Below are positions 48,511 to 60,770 of a stretch of DNA of 64,000 nt, piece after piece. Source of the DNA: Dermatemys mawii (Eukaryota; Chordata; Testudines; Dermatemydidae); the NCBI GenBank assembly GCA_007922305.1, contig ML677373.1, forward strand, positions 16,377,804 to 16,441,803, written 5' to 3'. A model generated the notes under the pieces. It ran no database searches, was not told the origin of the DNA, and saw nothing but the letters and a program-made list of their open reading frames with translations. The position numbers and the translations under genes are program-made. Position 1 is the stretch's first letter; every line of letters starts with the position of its first letter.

Positions 48511-51500
48511 CTGTATATTTGATTTAGTGTGTCCAAGCGTGGGATGGTCTTTTTTTCAGCCCATACACTTGAAGGGCTATTATTAGTTATCATTGGTCCT
48601 GAAGAAATTAACCATAATATGGCACATCTCTGAGGGTCCCTCTTCAGTTAGTCTTAGGTCCATTCCCCAATTAAATCACATGTGAAAATATTCCCCTGTC
48701 CATAAAACACTTGCCCCTGCAGCTATGTAGTGCCCGACTACCTTTGCTCATGAAGCTTCTTTCCAAAACACCCAATTTTTACAGGGGACTGAAAGTTACT
48801 TAAATAAAGCCATCAGTTCCTGGGCGTTCTAATGAAGTAGATACACATCCTAAGCTCTTTGCGTCCTTCAGTAGGGCTCCTAACACTCACTCCCTGCTGC
48901 CCCTGGGAAAAACAAGCAGCAATGGTAGACTGCAAACTGTTTATAACCCCAATACTTTCCACTGTTCCGGTAGTAGTACACCCAATAAATAAAGAAATGA
49001 TCCTCTTACCATGACAGATTGAGAAAAAGCAAAGGGAAGCCTAGTTTTCTTCCTTATCTTAGTATCTCTTGTCTGTCTTGTCTAATATAGTGATCAAATT
49101 ACCCTGACTTTCAGGCCGAGGGGCCTAAGGAGATAGCGTCTCAGATGACCAGTAATTTATGGACTGAGTAACAGACACAAAGTTTAGGGACAGGACTTCA
49201 CACCCCCATGTGCTGATCCTTTACAATAAAGGGCTTGCTATGGAACTTACTGTCTATTGGCAACATGGCATGGTCACATCAAGCCTGGTTCACTTTAGAT
49301 GGCAGTAGATACATGGCCCCCGCGTCTGTTCTCTCACTGGTTTTCAAACTAGTTTAAATGCATTGCTTTCACCCAGCTGTACATTCTGCTCTCACGCTAG
49401 TGTAAATGCAGAGTGCCTCCACTGATGCCGTCAGTATCACACTGGCGTAAAATTATGGCTGAAGATACGAGGCCCTTCAAGTCTATGCAAATGCACAGGA
49501 AGAAAAGATTATTGGCCACTGTTTTGAAAAGATATTAAGGATTTGGGGTTCCAAATTGGCTGCTGCAAAAGGGCTTGATTTTAGGCGGGTAGGTGCTCAG
49601 TGTGGTCTGACAATTATGACCCTAAATATGAAGGCATTGGTCACTTTTTTTGGAAGGGCGGCGGGGGAACCGTACCTCATAACCTGTGAGTCCGCAGTTG
49701 CATGGTGGTGATGTGAGACCATTACCGCACGACACACTACATTTCCTGAGCAAGCCCAGCACTAGCGTGGGTGGATGATTGTTCGACCACCTTTGCCAAC
49801 GAGTTGCAACCAAAAATGTTTATGGACAGGTCTTGTGCAACAAACCTTTTGTTTGAGAAGGTTTCTGAGGGCCAGGCTGGACTCTGGCCGGGAGTTGGGG
49901 GAGGGGAGGGAGGAAAAGCGAATAAGTGGAATAGCTAATAGCCTGGTGATTACTGCACTCACGTGGGACCTGCTTGACTCAGAGCAGCACATTGTACCTG
50001 GTCACCCGCATTCCAAGTGAGTGGCCTACCCAGGAAGCTACTGGCTCTAATGTTTCTCTTTCTTGCTTCTCCATGAAAAAATTTCAGACGATCTCAGTTT
50101 TAGCCCCATGCAGCCCAAGAACAATTTGTGACCGCTTGAAAATTTCCAGCAAATTGGTTTCCAGCTAGCTGTACTTAAGGCATATATTGTACTTAGGGCT
50201 CCCATGTGGTTTGAAATTCACATTTAGATCAATGGAAACAAATCTGGTTTTGGGCTTCCCTTCCCCCAATTTATAGCTAGGCTAGATTTGGAGACGGACT
50301 AGGCAATGGAATCTTATTGAGACTGGCAGGCAAAAGACTAATAATATTACTAAATAATTTAAAAAATTGTGCTCATAGGGATAGGGACTGTCAGCTACTA
50401 TGTGTTTGTACAGTGCCTAGCACGATGCAGCCTAGCCCTGTATGAGAGAGACTTTTGGCTCTTACCACACTATAAGTAACAGAAATAGGGCGAAATAAGT
50501 CACTAGTGAGTTGTGCAGCGATATAAAGTGAGAAGCTTCTTTCAGCCATCTAAAAAGAATATGTTTATCAGGAATGTGGCCTTACATAACAAGGGAAAAT
50601 AATGCCACTGACTTAAAGTGTGGCTGCACTCGTGCGTTATTATGACTCAGCAGTGGTCTATAACATAACCCTAAATTCCAGGATGTCTGTCTTGGGTTCC
50701 AGCATCTACTAATCACTGCTAGAAATACCATGGATGTCAGAGCCAAACTGCTTCTGTTTTGCTGAGTCGTCATTAAAAACAGCATAACCCCAATGTCATG
50801 AATACTTTTAGAACCATGTTACTGTTCCGCGTTTGCCTTTCTCCCACGGGGGTAGGGCGGGGGGAGCCAGGAGTTTCACGGGTTCAGGCTGGTGGAGCCA
50901 TTCCGTTTTTGAGTCATATGTGAATTAGATCGCCTTGCTTTAGCAGTGCGCCCCAAAGGTTTCTTCTCATCCCCAACCTGGCCACCTTACCAGTAATTGA
51001 CTGTGTCCACAGACTCGCACACATATCACAGCTGGGCGCAGGGATTTGTGGCCGGGGTGGAGGGGGGTGGTCCCAAGCCTGGCTGGTGTCAAGCTGGGAG
51101 CAGCGCTGGGCTGGGTGGAGCTCACTCTGTCCTAGGACATTTCGCCATGTCCCCCTCCCCTCTGGGGGGGGGGCGGGGGAGGGCGTTTAGCCACCACAGT
51201 TTGGGGCCCACTGCCCTAGAACTGTGGTGTCAATAGTTATAAAAAATTTGTGGGGGACCCCTCCCCCAAAACAAATTTCAAATGGCCACACAGCCCCTCC
51301 CCCGCCCCAATTCGGAACTCTTAGCCATGGTCTGCAGAACCCCTCCCCCGCCCCCAACGGGAGCTGCGTACCACAGGCTGTAAAAAGCTGCCCTAGGCCA
51401 ACTGCTAGGGAAATGCCTGGGTCAGAGTCACCATCCGAAATGCCCACTGAGCAGTCCCTTAGTCTGCAGCTACACAGCATCTGGGCAGCAGCACCTGCTC

Positions 51501-52579
51501 CAGAGTGTGGCAGGGGATTTGAGACTTACAATGTGCCTGGTTTCTCAGGGATGGGAGCTGTATAATCTGTGTTAAAGGTTGGCCCAGCCTTTACCGTGCT
51601 AACAGGCGTTCAGAAACTAGTTTCATAGCAGATCAAACCCCATGGGGTTCTTTACAAACCCCATCCAGCAACACCAATTCATGCAAATGGGCCACAGAGA
51701 GGGCGTTTCCCCTTGAAGGCAATGAGATGCCACACGTGCACCATGCTTATGCCTAAGGGTTGGGCCCCTCTATTAAATTGCAGCACACCACTTAGACAGG
51801 TATTATGCCCATTCTACAGCTGGAAAAACTGAGGCACAGAGTGGGTGAATGACACATTCAACACATTAAAGTTAATGGGCACTTTTCCATTGGCCACTGG
51901 CTCTACTGAGTCAGTGGCTGGGCTTGATCTGGACTCAGGTGTCCTAGCCTGAATCTGTATACCTTAGGGAAGCAGTGGCTTGGCAACAGATGGAAGCACC
52001 AGAAGTGACTGCCTGTTTGTCGCATTCACTTTCCATCACATAGTCGAAAATAACCTTTTCTTTCACTATTTTACCTGCGGCAAACACTGAAAGACAAGGT
52101 GGGTGAGGGGAAATATCTTTTATGGGCCCAATTTATGTTGGAGAGCGAAAGACAATTAGCATTCAGTGATTTCACCCCCTTCCTCCCCCCTCCGCCCCCG
52201 CCCCTGGCCCCAATCATAAAGTCTTTGTCTTTCAAAGCCTTGCGTGCTGTCTTTTAAAATACCAGCATGGCGTTGGCAGCTATTTATCTGTTCACACTCG
52301 CTTGCTCAAATAATGGCCTTGATCGGCTACACTAGCTTAACAATTTCCCCACACTTCCAATATACCACTGTAGCTGTAGCTTTAGAGCGCATATGGCAAT
52401 TGAAGGCACCATGTATCTTAATTTGTTTGCGCTTTGTCATTCAAGAGGGAACTTTGCAGCTAGTGTGCACTGGATGAGGTTAATTGTTACAGCATGGGTC
52501 CTTTGATTTACAGACGGGGGGAGGGTCTCCCTTTCAGGTTGCAAGCTGAAATTCTGTTGAGAGCATGTAGTTTCAATGG
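48511..52579. other. Downstream intergenic DNA, no gene seen
   Basis: No coding exon or RNA gene recognised. It holds old palindromic fragments (49330-49475), a MIR-like 3' scrap (TTTGTACAGTGCCTAGCACG, 50405-50425), a GC-rich block at 50.82-51.42 kb and a minus-strand MIR at 51790-51950. Confidence 0.6.
51790..51950 (-). repeat. MIR SINE (minus strand)
   Basis: Plus strand reads TATTATGCCCATTCTACAGC, AAACTGAGGCACAGAGTGGG and GGGCTTGATCTGGACTCAGG, the reverse complement of the MIR core and head. It appears interrupted near 51855-51890. Confidence 0.65.
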
Positions 52580-52610
52580 TGTCACAGGGGGTAGGGGCGT
52601 CCCGTTCCCA

Positions 52611-52635
52611 CCCCCCCCCCCCCCCCCCCCCCCCC
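52611..52635 (+). repeat. (C)25 homopolymer
   Basis: Uninterrupted run of 25 C, complementary to a G-run with quadruplex potential. A (G)14 run lies at 53363-53376. Confidence 0.9.
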
Positions 52636-53114
52636 ACTTCCTGGGATTCACAGTGATTCTTAGCCAGCCAGTAGATCAGAAGGTTTATTGGAGATGCCAG
52701 GAACACAATCCAACTCAGAGCTTGTCAGTACAACCAGGCCCCCCCTTAGTCAGGCCCTTCTGGGAGGGCAGGGAGATGAGACCCTGAATCCAGGCTCCCC
52801 CACGCTTGCTTCCTCAGCCAGTGTCTAACCCCTTTTCCAAAAAACTCCAACGTCTGCCTGCCCTTTGTTCCCTTGCCAGCCCCAAGGTGTCAACTCCCCT
52901 CCCCCTCCATCTCAGGTTACAGCTTCAGGTATCTGGATCAGAGCAGCTTAGCCTCAAGAGTTATGTCCACCCTTCTCCCTGCTTGTCACATCTGGAGATT
53001 ACTGATTCTTTGTGAAATTAGCATTGGGGGTCCCTGGGGTCTCAAAACGACTGTGGGTGACAGACAATCAATTGGCAGTCAAAATACTGTCTTTACAGAA
53101 GCACTACGGAAAAG

Positions 53115-53236
53115 TAGGGTGATCGGACGCCCCTATTTTAGAAGAACAGGACGGAGTTTGGGGTCTTTTTCTTAAACAGGCGCCTATTGCCCCTCACCCT
53201 GTCCTGATTTCTCATACCTGTTGTCTGGTCACCCTA
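53115..53236 (+). mobile_element. Short hAT-type MITE ('TAGGGTGACCAGA'), copy 6
   Basis: It starts TAGGGTGATCGGACGCCCCT and ends TGTTGTCTGGTCACCCTA. The flanks CGGAAAAG (53107-53114) and CGGGAAAG (53237-53244) match at 7 of 8 positions. It is inserted in the LTR remnant, so it is younger than that LTR. Confidence 0.85.
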
Positions 53237-53570
53237 CGGGAAAGGTAAATGCTTCTTACTGGACTAAGTCCATGAGTGGTTTCCCCTGCACCTAAAACAG
53301 CTAGTCCTTCGCTTTTGATGTGCAACTCTTCATGTACAACCCATATCTATGTGTTTGCAACTGGGGGGGGGGGGGGCTTTTCTCGCCCATAACTGTTACC
53401 ATGCCTCTTCTGCCTGCAAGCTAGACAAAGTCATCCCTTTGCAGCCTGCCTCCTGATTAACCAAGATGGGCCATATGGTTGGCGCCTTATAGCATCACAT
53501 GTTTTTGCAGGTTTCTTCTACCGGGCATTAAGACAGCTCTTTCCCACATGTGAATCAATCTATCAGTCAA

Positions 53571-55724
53571 TCCGAACAACATCCTATTAACGACAGAAGC
53601 TGCTACCGCATTTCCAGCGAAATGGAGGGGCGATCAAGGACAAGAAAAGCAATCATTCATGAGGCACTGCAGCTGCAAATAAACTCAAAGAGGGGGATGA
53701 TTTAAAATAAAAGTGGAAGGGGATTAAAAATTCATTTGTAAGCCCAGATTTTTAAAATGGTGACTTGGGGCTACAGCTTGACTTGGACAGTGGCCTACAT
53801 GCCAACACAGGGAAGTAAGAAATATCTTCTCATGTCTTAGGGGCTACATGGATCTGGAAGTGCATGGGTAAATGGGTCCCATCAGCAGAGGAGGTGGGCA
53901 GAGCGTGGAGCAGGATGGGCTGACCCTGAATTCCACCGTTAGCACTAGTAATATCTCTTTTCTGTTAGACATCCCCAGACTGGTGACTAGTGGGGGAATG
54001 TAGTGGTGGGGAAATCCATCAGCATTTCACCTTCAGCTCCCAGTCTCTCCTGGCCCAGAAGTCTCTCTCCCCAAATTGCATTGGCTATTTTTGCTTCCAC
54101 AACACATTGCAGACTTATGAATACTTTCCTATCAACCCCTCTTGTATTGGTAAAATATTACATTTCAATGTATAAGCTGATTTGCAAACAAACTCCTGAG
54201 TTGTTAGTAGCTTTGCCATTAGCTCAGTATCCTATATGTAACCCACATTAATTCTGTATAGCTCTTTGTCTCCCTCCAGTGGCTACACCATGACAAGAGT
54301 TTTATTTATGCTTCAGATCAAGAGGTTCTGGACGCTCTTCTGGTTCCTGCAGAGCACTCAGACCCCACGGTATCGTTAAAAGTATCAGCCACCAACCCAG
54401 CTTCCCTGCCCCCAAACTAAATAGGGTAGTGTTGCATGCAAACAGAGTACAATAAAACACTTTGGAGCACTATCTGCTAGGAAGAATAATCTGCACTTAG
54501 ATTTGCCTGCAAGCAATATTTGTTTTGGGTATGCATCAGTCACAAGTTTGCTCAGCAGCCACTAGTCCCTCGAAAGTTGTTCAATGTGTAATTGTAAGTC
54601 TTAGATAGTGGAATATCCCATGCCACAGTTTCCTTTTAGTTACTCTCTCCCATTACTGGAAGGCAAAGGAGCAGCTGAAAGGGCCTGTAGCAATGATTTG
54701 CTGTGCTGTCTGAGCAGCTCACAAGAGACACTGAATCCCAGAGGGAACTCTTGAAATTCATGCTAACGGATGGTCACGTGATTATGTGATAATACCATTA
54801 TCACAGGGGTCACTTGATGGCTAGGTGTAGTGGCAGTCCCAGGCCAAGCTGAACATCATGTAAGTGAAGCAGCTTGTTGCACAAAGAGAAACAGCAAAAA
54901 GTGTATGGTCGCCAGTAAGGGAAGACAAAGTGACAGGCCGAAAATAAGATACAATACGCTGTGGACCTGCTCTTATGACCAAACAGGCCGAGCTACTGGC
55001 CTGGGCGGGGTAAATGCACATTGGGGGAGAGGAAAACGCCCCACTTAGCAATGCAATGACAGGCTGTCATTGCAACTTCAGGCCAGTATCTGGGGTATCC
55101 TCCAAAGACTCTGACATTCACCTTGCCCTACAAAATGGGGAGGAAAGAATAGGAAGATCCCTGGCAAAACAGACTCCTCAACTCACCTCCTGCCATGCCC
55201 TGCGTCCCATCCTCAAGAAGCCAACATCAACCTTCTAAGAGGAGATTAGATTTATTCCTCAGCCCCAGGTTCAGTCACGAATAGGCTGGTAAAAGTGTCT
55301 TCTTGACAACCTACAGATGGAGTCCCTTTTTGGCTGCCTCTAGGGCATTTTCAGAACAGCATCACTTCCAGCTGGCCTACCCTGGACCATTTTATGGGTG
55401 CCAACTTACTCTGTTGTGGGACTCACTCTAGTTCTTATGGCTCAGTGGTCAGATGTTGTGAACTAACCAGACGATTGCTAACTGGTTATTGAGATCTGGG
55501 TCCCAAAGTCTAAAATGGGTGGCTGGATGCCTGAGTGTCTAAATGAGGTGCTGAGCTCCCTGATTTACCTGCCCACGTATAAAAAAAAGAGCCCAGGGGC
55601 TTCATAAATGGAACTAAGAAACAAATTGTCTTGTAAATTATACTGTTGTTGGTATGGCAGGCACACCTGAAATACCATGCCAACCAAGGTCAGGAAGACC
55701 ATGGTGCTAGATACCATACAGCGT
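53571..55724. other. Intergenic DNA, nothing recognised
   Basis: No exon, RNA gene or complete repeat identified. Composition is ordinary and the open frames are short and unlike any family I know. Confidence 0.5.
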
Positions 55725-55897
55725 AAGATCATGTTTACATGGGAAAGTTATTCCAGAATAATGCAGATAGATAGTGAATTTAAAGTGCAATAGGAGTAGC
55801 AATAGGTTATTCCAGCATAAGAGCGTCCACATGGGGAGCGATTCCAGAATATTCTGCAATAACTATGCCAATTAATTTCCTCATGTAGACAAGCCCT
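55725..55897. mobile_element. Short inverted-repeat MITE ('GTTTACATGGG…CATGTAGACAAGCC')
   Basis: Left arm ATGTTTACATGGGAAAGTTA and right arm AATTTCCTCATGTAGACAAG are inverted. The interior has TGAATTTAAAGTGCAATAGG and a second internal inverted pair, TCCACATGGGGAG. Non-coding. Confidence 0.55.
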
Positions 55898-56045
55898 AGG
55901 AGGTAGTCCCTGTCCCAAAGAGCTTGGAATCTAAACAGATGGACAGACAAATGGTAGAAAGGGAATCAGAGGCCCAGAGAGGGGATGTGATTTGCCCAAG
56001 GCCTCACAGACGTTCAGTGATATCACTGAGAACTCAAAAATGACC
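55898..56045 (-). repeat. MIR-like SINE (minus strand)
   Basis: Plus strand reads CAAAGAGCTTGGAATCTAAA, GGCCCAGAGAGGGGATGTGA and TTTGCCCAAGGCCTCACAGA, the reverse complement of an amniote MIR type. Confidence 0.65.
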
Positions 56046-56320
56046 AACGCCAAAGTAAGGAATCCAAGAGATAAAAAAACAAAGGAAAACAAAGAAATGA
56101 ACAAGGAGATCTAGTGATCATAAAATCATCATCTTTTCCTCCCTTTGGAAAAGATGATTATTTTTATCCAAGAATGTAGATTGGTCGGAGGGGGAAATTA
56201 AAGATATTAGCTCAGTGAGAGGAAAGGACGGTGCATTTTTATGACCAAAAGGAGAAGAATGACATAATCTTTAGTTCAAGCGCATCCCGTCTGGCTTGCA
56301 TCAAAGGCTGATTGCTCTTT

Positions 56321-57320
56321 TGTGACAGAATGTACCCTGTGTTCCTCACACCCTTCACGCTATTGTAATAATCGTTGTACAAAGTATGTCTTCTAAAGTA
56401 TCATCTGAAAACTCATAATGATTTGCTTGTCAATATTGTCCTAATAAAATATGTGTGGCAACAGTGTATGTGAAATTATAAGATTCCACTCTAAGATGTT
56501 ATTAACTCATGTTCCAAACTGTGATTGGCAAACAGGTCTGTCTCCAACAAAGCAATGTATGAGCCGCTTAATTTGCATGAAAGCAGTAAACGAAGTCATC
56601 AAGCAGGAAGAGGAGACAAAGGAAGCTAAAATAGGTGAGAAAAAAACATCAGAGAACATCTTTTCCTATAGACCTTTTGTCTCCTGCCACCCACCAGGAA
56701 ATGTTTTTCAAAAGGGGAACTGAAACTATAACAAGAAGGGGCAAAAACCAAGACAGCTCTCCCGCCCCCATCCATTGCAATTACAGCACCAGAAGCAAAA
56801 AAGGAAGCATTTGTTGAACTTTGGGAGAAGGGGTCCTGATTGCTGAAAGCACATGGTGAGAAACTTATTTGAATCTGAGTTTGTTCAATTAGGTCCCAGT
56901 AGCATTTTAACTTTATTTTCTACAAACCATTTCTGACTTTTATGCCTCATTACTTGCACTCACTTAAAGTCTGTCTCTTTGTAGTTAATAAACTTGTTGT
57001 ACGGGTTCATCTAATCCAACGTGTTTAAGTTGAAGTGTTTGGGAAACTCCATTTGGGATGGCAAGTTGTGTGCTTATTATTTCTATTAAAGAAATAATGG
57101 ACTTTCTGTAAGCTTGTATTGTCCAGATGCAGGCTGGGCAGTCCAGGACATACATTTCTCGGGGGGCAGGGAACGTAAGACTGGAAATGTATTGGGGTCA
57201 TTCTGAACTATAACCAACGCTGATAAGAGCCAAGGTGTTGTTGGCTGGCTTCAGTGCATACCCAGACATACACCCGTGATGGAGATAATTTATATGCTCT
57301 GGGGGAAATTGGTGTACAGC
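56321..57320 (+). mobile_element. Probable LTR-retroelement-derived repeat
   Basis: It starts near TGTGACAGAATGTACCCTGT. AATAAA at 56987-56992 (GTAGTTAATAAACTTG) is followed by GGAAACTCCATTTGGGATGG, TAAAGAAATAATGGACTTTC and CAGGCTGGGCAGTCCAGGAC, a block I recognise as a recurrent turtle/crocodilian repeat. The size and the internal poly(A) signal suggest a long terminal repeat. Terminal inverted dinucleotides and a target duplication are not certain. Confidence 0.45.
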
Positions 57321-57689
57321 AAATCTGTGCACCACTCAGGTCCCATTTGCACTTTAAGGGTGCAATAAGAGACACTATTAGAAATCTTTGTGACTTAACT
57401 GACTCTTAAATGACATGTGCCAACATAGCTGCTTTCAGTACCATTGTCTGATCGGATTTGTGTCTACACTGGGATTTGTCACTGTTGTCTGTGCACTAAT
57501 GCAAACCCCAAGTTCAGGCACAATTTATACAAGGGTACCCTGATCTTCACCAGTGCAGTTTACCTTCATTTCAAACCAGGGAAAGCTACACTGGCTCCGA
57601 TCACACTGCTGTTGTGTAAATCATGGCTGCACCATTGCAGCGTTAAGTCCTGCATTTTGCCTTACTGCAGTGCTGGAGGGAACGGTCTG

Positions 57690-57855
57690 GACAGTGAAAG
57701 AGCCAATGGGAATTAGGCGCCTAAATACCTTTCAAGATCTGGTCCGTAGTCTCTCTGCGACTCTGTCCTCCATCTGTAAAATGAGAATCTTAGCACTGCC
57801 CTATCACACAGGGGTGCTGGGAGGAAGGATACATTAAAGATTGTGAGATGCAGAG
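57690..57855 (+). repeat. MIR SINE
   Basis: Contains TCCATCTGTAAAATGAGAAT, TATCACACAGGGGTGCTGGG and GGATACATTAAAGATTGTGA, the MIR 3' half. Confidence 0.65.
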
Positions 57856-58603
57856 ATATTACACAGAGGTTACCTACAATAGATGCATCAAACTTGCAGG
57901 CTTTGACTGAGGTGTAATTTGCACTCTTTTGCCCCGGCCCATAGTAGTAATTTGGAAAACTCTGTACACTCTACCTACAGCTTTTCCCTCTGCTCTTTGC
58001 TCTTGTATCTACTAGTCAAAAACTTATTTTCTATATAAACACCACTAATCCACCTTAGGCAGCAGCTCCAAGGCGAATTGGTTACCAATGCCAACCTGTA
58101 ATGCAGCGAGCAGGAACATAATTTTCAATTATGTTTGCCAGCTGTCTTCCTGGAAATCAGCGGCAGGCTTCAGGCCTGTCAACATACCTCAGACTTCCTG
58201 TTGATGCTGGCTTCTAGCAAACTTTTCCTGGTTTATTTTTTAAGTTGGTCAATAGTTCTTTACACGCAGTTTCTTCTTCTGGAACCTAGATCTTTCAAAT
58301 CAGCATGTTACTTACTAAATATGAAAACCAGCAGCAGTCCCAAAACACTTGTGTGTTTCATTAACATCTGCTCCCTCTTATTTTATTTACCTATTTCAGG
58401 GTGGGAAGGAAAGCTGGATTTTGTTTTAATGGATTCCTTTTTGCCACTGGGGTTTGAAACATCTCTGTGACAAAGCCCTTTTGGGTTGAGTTTTATTTAG
58501 CAAAGTGGCAGCTCTTCAATTGGAATCCCACAGGTAAACTGTTACTCTCTGTAGCTTCAGCTCTAGTTACTTCAGTGCCAACTACTGCTGCCCTAGACCC
58601 CAC

Positions 58604-58795
58604 ATTATAGAATAGCAAGCTTGGAAGGGACCACAGGAGGTCATCTATGCCAATCCTTTCTCAAAGCAGGACCAATCTGTTAAATCATCCAACAGATTTT
58701 TGCCCCATATCCCTAAATGATCCCCTCAAGGATTGAGCTCATGACTCTGGCTTTAGCAGGCCAATGCTCAAACTATTGAGCTATCCCTTCCCCCT
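58604..58795 (-). mobile_element. tRNA-derived SINE with CR1-like 3' tail
   Basis: Read on the minus strand, it starts GGGATAGCTCAATAGTTTGAG. This gives a pol III A box (TAGCTCAATAGTTTGAGCA, plus-strand 58765-58783) and a B box (GAGCTCAATCC, 58730-58740) at tRNA-like spacing. The 3' part (GATGACCTCCTGTGGTCCCT, then AGCTTGCTATTCTATA) is the CR1-like LINE tail. This head-tail combination matches the turtle pol III SINE family described in cryptodires. The full length of about 190 bp is preserved. Confidence 0.8.
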
Positions 58796-58799
58796 CAGC

Positions 58800-60175
58800 T
58801 TCACCTCTTATCTGAGCTCTACCTGCTCCCTGGACAGTGTCTCTGTGCTAAATTTTTAGAGAAGACTCAGTATCACAGAGGATCCTTTCTAAAGAGCTCT
58901 TATCACCAGAAAGGCACCCACCCACTCCAAAAAGTTTAGAAGTTTCTCCTGCATTAACCTTAGCCAAGCTCCCCTACCCTGCTTTGCCACTGTGCTTGAC
59001 TGCCGTCTCAGTCAGGGAGACCCCTCATCCCAGTCAAATTCGGTGTAGGTCTCGTGTCCTGTCATTTGCAAACTGGCATGATAGCACTTTTTTGTCTGCA
59101 AACTCAAAACGCACCTGTCTTTTAACCAGAAATGATCCAAACTGCCACATAACTGAAATGCAAATGAGGCCTGGCCCAGTCACTCATTTCCCTTTGCACA
59201 CCAAGAGGTGCCAGCAGAGGGCTCCCTTGTCTCTGGACTCACCTGTCGATCTGAAGTTCTCAAGCAGCTCCGGGCCACTTTTTCCCCTGTTCAACAATAG
59301 GAATCAACAGTGAGTGAGCTCCCCACTTAAGGACTTCAGGCTCCAGGAGTTACACATGAAGAGCCAGTAGATTGCACTTGGATACGCTAGTAATGGCCCA
59401 TAGCCAATCTGAGTGCAGTGTAGGAAGGTATGGTGATGTTGCAATAGCCATATACTCATTACAAAAATGCCTCCACTCTGGCTACTACTCACAGAGCTTC
59501 CTAGCCACATGCCCCCAGTAGACAGGGCTCGCTCCTCACTCCCTTCTAACTCTTTAACCATTTGCCAAATAGCCTCCCCTCCCCCTGCCCTGCCCCCTCA
59601 TGTGCACACATCTGTTGCAGACAATAGTAGTTTACCTTAGTCTGGAATGAGTGAAGAGTGAGTGGGAGTCTAAGGGCTTGGCCCTATGTGAAGCTGTTTG
59701 CCTCATGAAGTTTCTCTTTTGGGTTTCTAATATTCCTGGTAGCTGGTGCCCTCTTGTGGTAAATGGTGGCTTTGCTGCAATTATATTGTGTATCACTAAT
59801 ATCAGTGGGCCTGGGTTCCCTAAGGTGAAGGAGATATCCATGAGGTTATCTTTGGGGCTATTTCTCCGTGACTGCTCTTTTATATGGTACTTCTCTAGCA
59901 GCATAGGCTAACCTCACAACTTCTCGGGATTGTGCAGGGGAGGGAGGGGAATGATATATGAGCAGAGAGGCCACAATGACCATACGTGCCAGTTTTACTA
60001 GGGCAGGCCCAGTTATTCTTATAGCATGCCCGGAACTTCATCTGGGACTCCTGGAGTATCCTGGGTTTCCATTTCATCAGTCAAACCATTCTGGGTTTTT
60101 TATACCTGCAAAATATTGATTCAAGACGTGTCACTATACTGAAGGCAGATGGTCAGGAAGGAAGGGTCGCCTGGA
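58800..60175. other. Intergenic DNA, nothing recognised
   Basis: No gene or classified repeat supported. Overlapping open frames on both strands near 59632-59911 have no recognisable family and differ in no way from chance frames. Confidence 0.5.
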
Positions 60176-60179
60176 AGTT

Positions 60180-60360
60180 GGGGTACTAGCCTAGAACTCA
60201 GGTGATGTTGGTTCCATTTTCTGCTCCACTGTGAGGCTCCATGTGTGACCTGGGTCAAATCATTCTGTGCCTCTGCCCACCATGGGTAAAATGAGGATAA
60301 CAATACTTCACAGAGGTGCAGTAAGATTTAAATGCTCTGGCGACTGTGAGGTGCACAGAA
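60180..60360 (+). repeat. MIR SINE
   Basis: Contains ATGTGTGACCTGGGTCAAAT, TGGGTAAAATGAGGATAACA and CTTCACAGAGGTGCAGTAAG in order. Confidence 0.7.
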
Positions 60361-60770
60361 ACTACAGCAGCTGCGACCCAAGGAGCAACTGGGTACCTAG
60401 GAACAAACAGTCCATTAAGGTATGTTCGGGGTGCTGAGCAGCCCTTGGGGGGAAGGGAAGAGTCAGATGAGCGCAGATACAGTCAGAGCTGTTTTTTCAC
60501 TGCCAGTGAAGGTCATGGACACTTGTTCTGTGATAGAGGAAAAAATCCCCCACACTGAGAAACCCAGGCCCAAGTTGCTGCTGAATCAGAAGTGGCAATG
60601 ACACCGGCGCACATTTAGAAAGAGGAGCAGGCTAAGGTAGCTGCAGGGGATGATGTCTAATGCCCATTTGTTAACTGTAGTGGTTGATAGGGCCTGTTGT
60701 CAGTAGCTACCGGTGTGGTGCTCTGCTCTTGTTCGATGATGATATCAGTCGGCTGTGTGCGTGTTCCCTC

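Larger units (their letters stand above)
52580..53570 (-). mobile_element. Degraded solo LTR of an endogenous retrovirus, minus strand
   Basis: The plus-strand left edge is TGTCACAGGGGG. TTTATT at 52684-52689 is AATAAA on the minus strand, about 100 bp from the edge, as in a short U5. Landmarks CTGGGATTCACAGTGATTCT and AGCCAGCCAGTAGATCAGAA match a high-copy turtle LTR that I recognise by pattern. The 25-C run at 52611-52635 lies in U5. A hAT MITE (53115-53236) interrupts U3. The right boundary is uncertain, and no viral coding sequence is attached. Confidence 0.6.

Noticed and set aside
52494..52787. Frames with poly-proline or poly-glycine near 52.6 kb
   Set aside because: They are translation of the (C)25 run in either strand within the LTR remnant.
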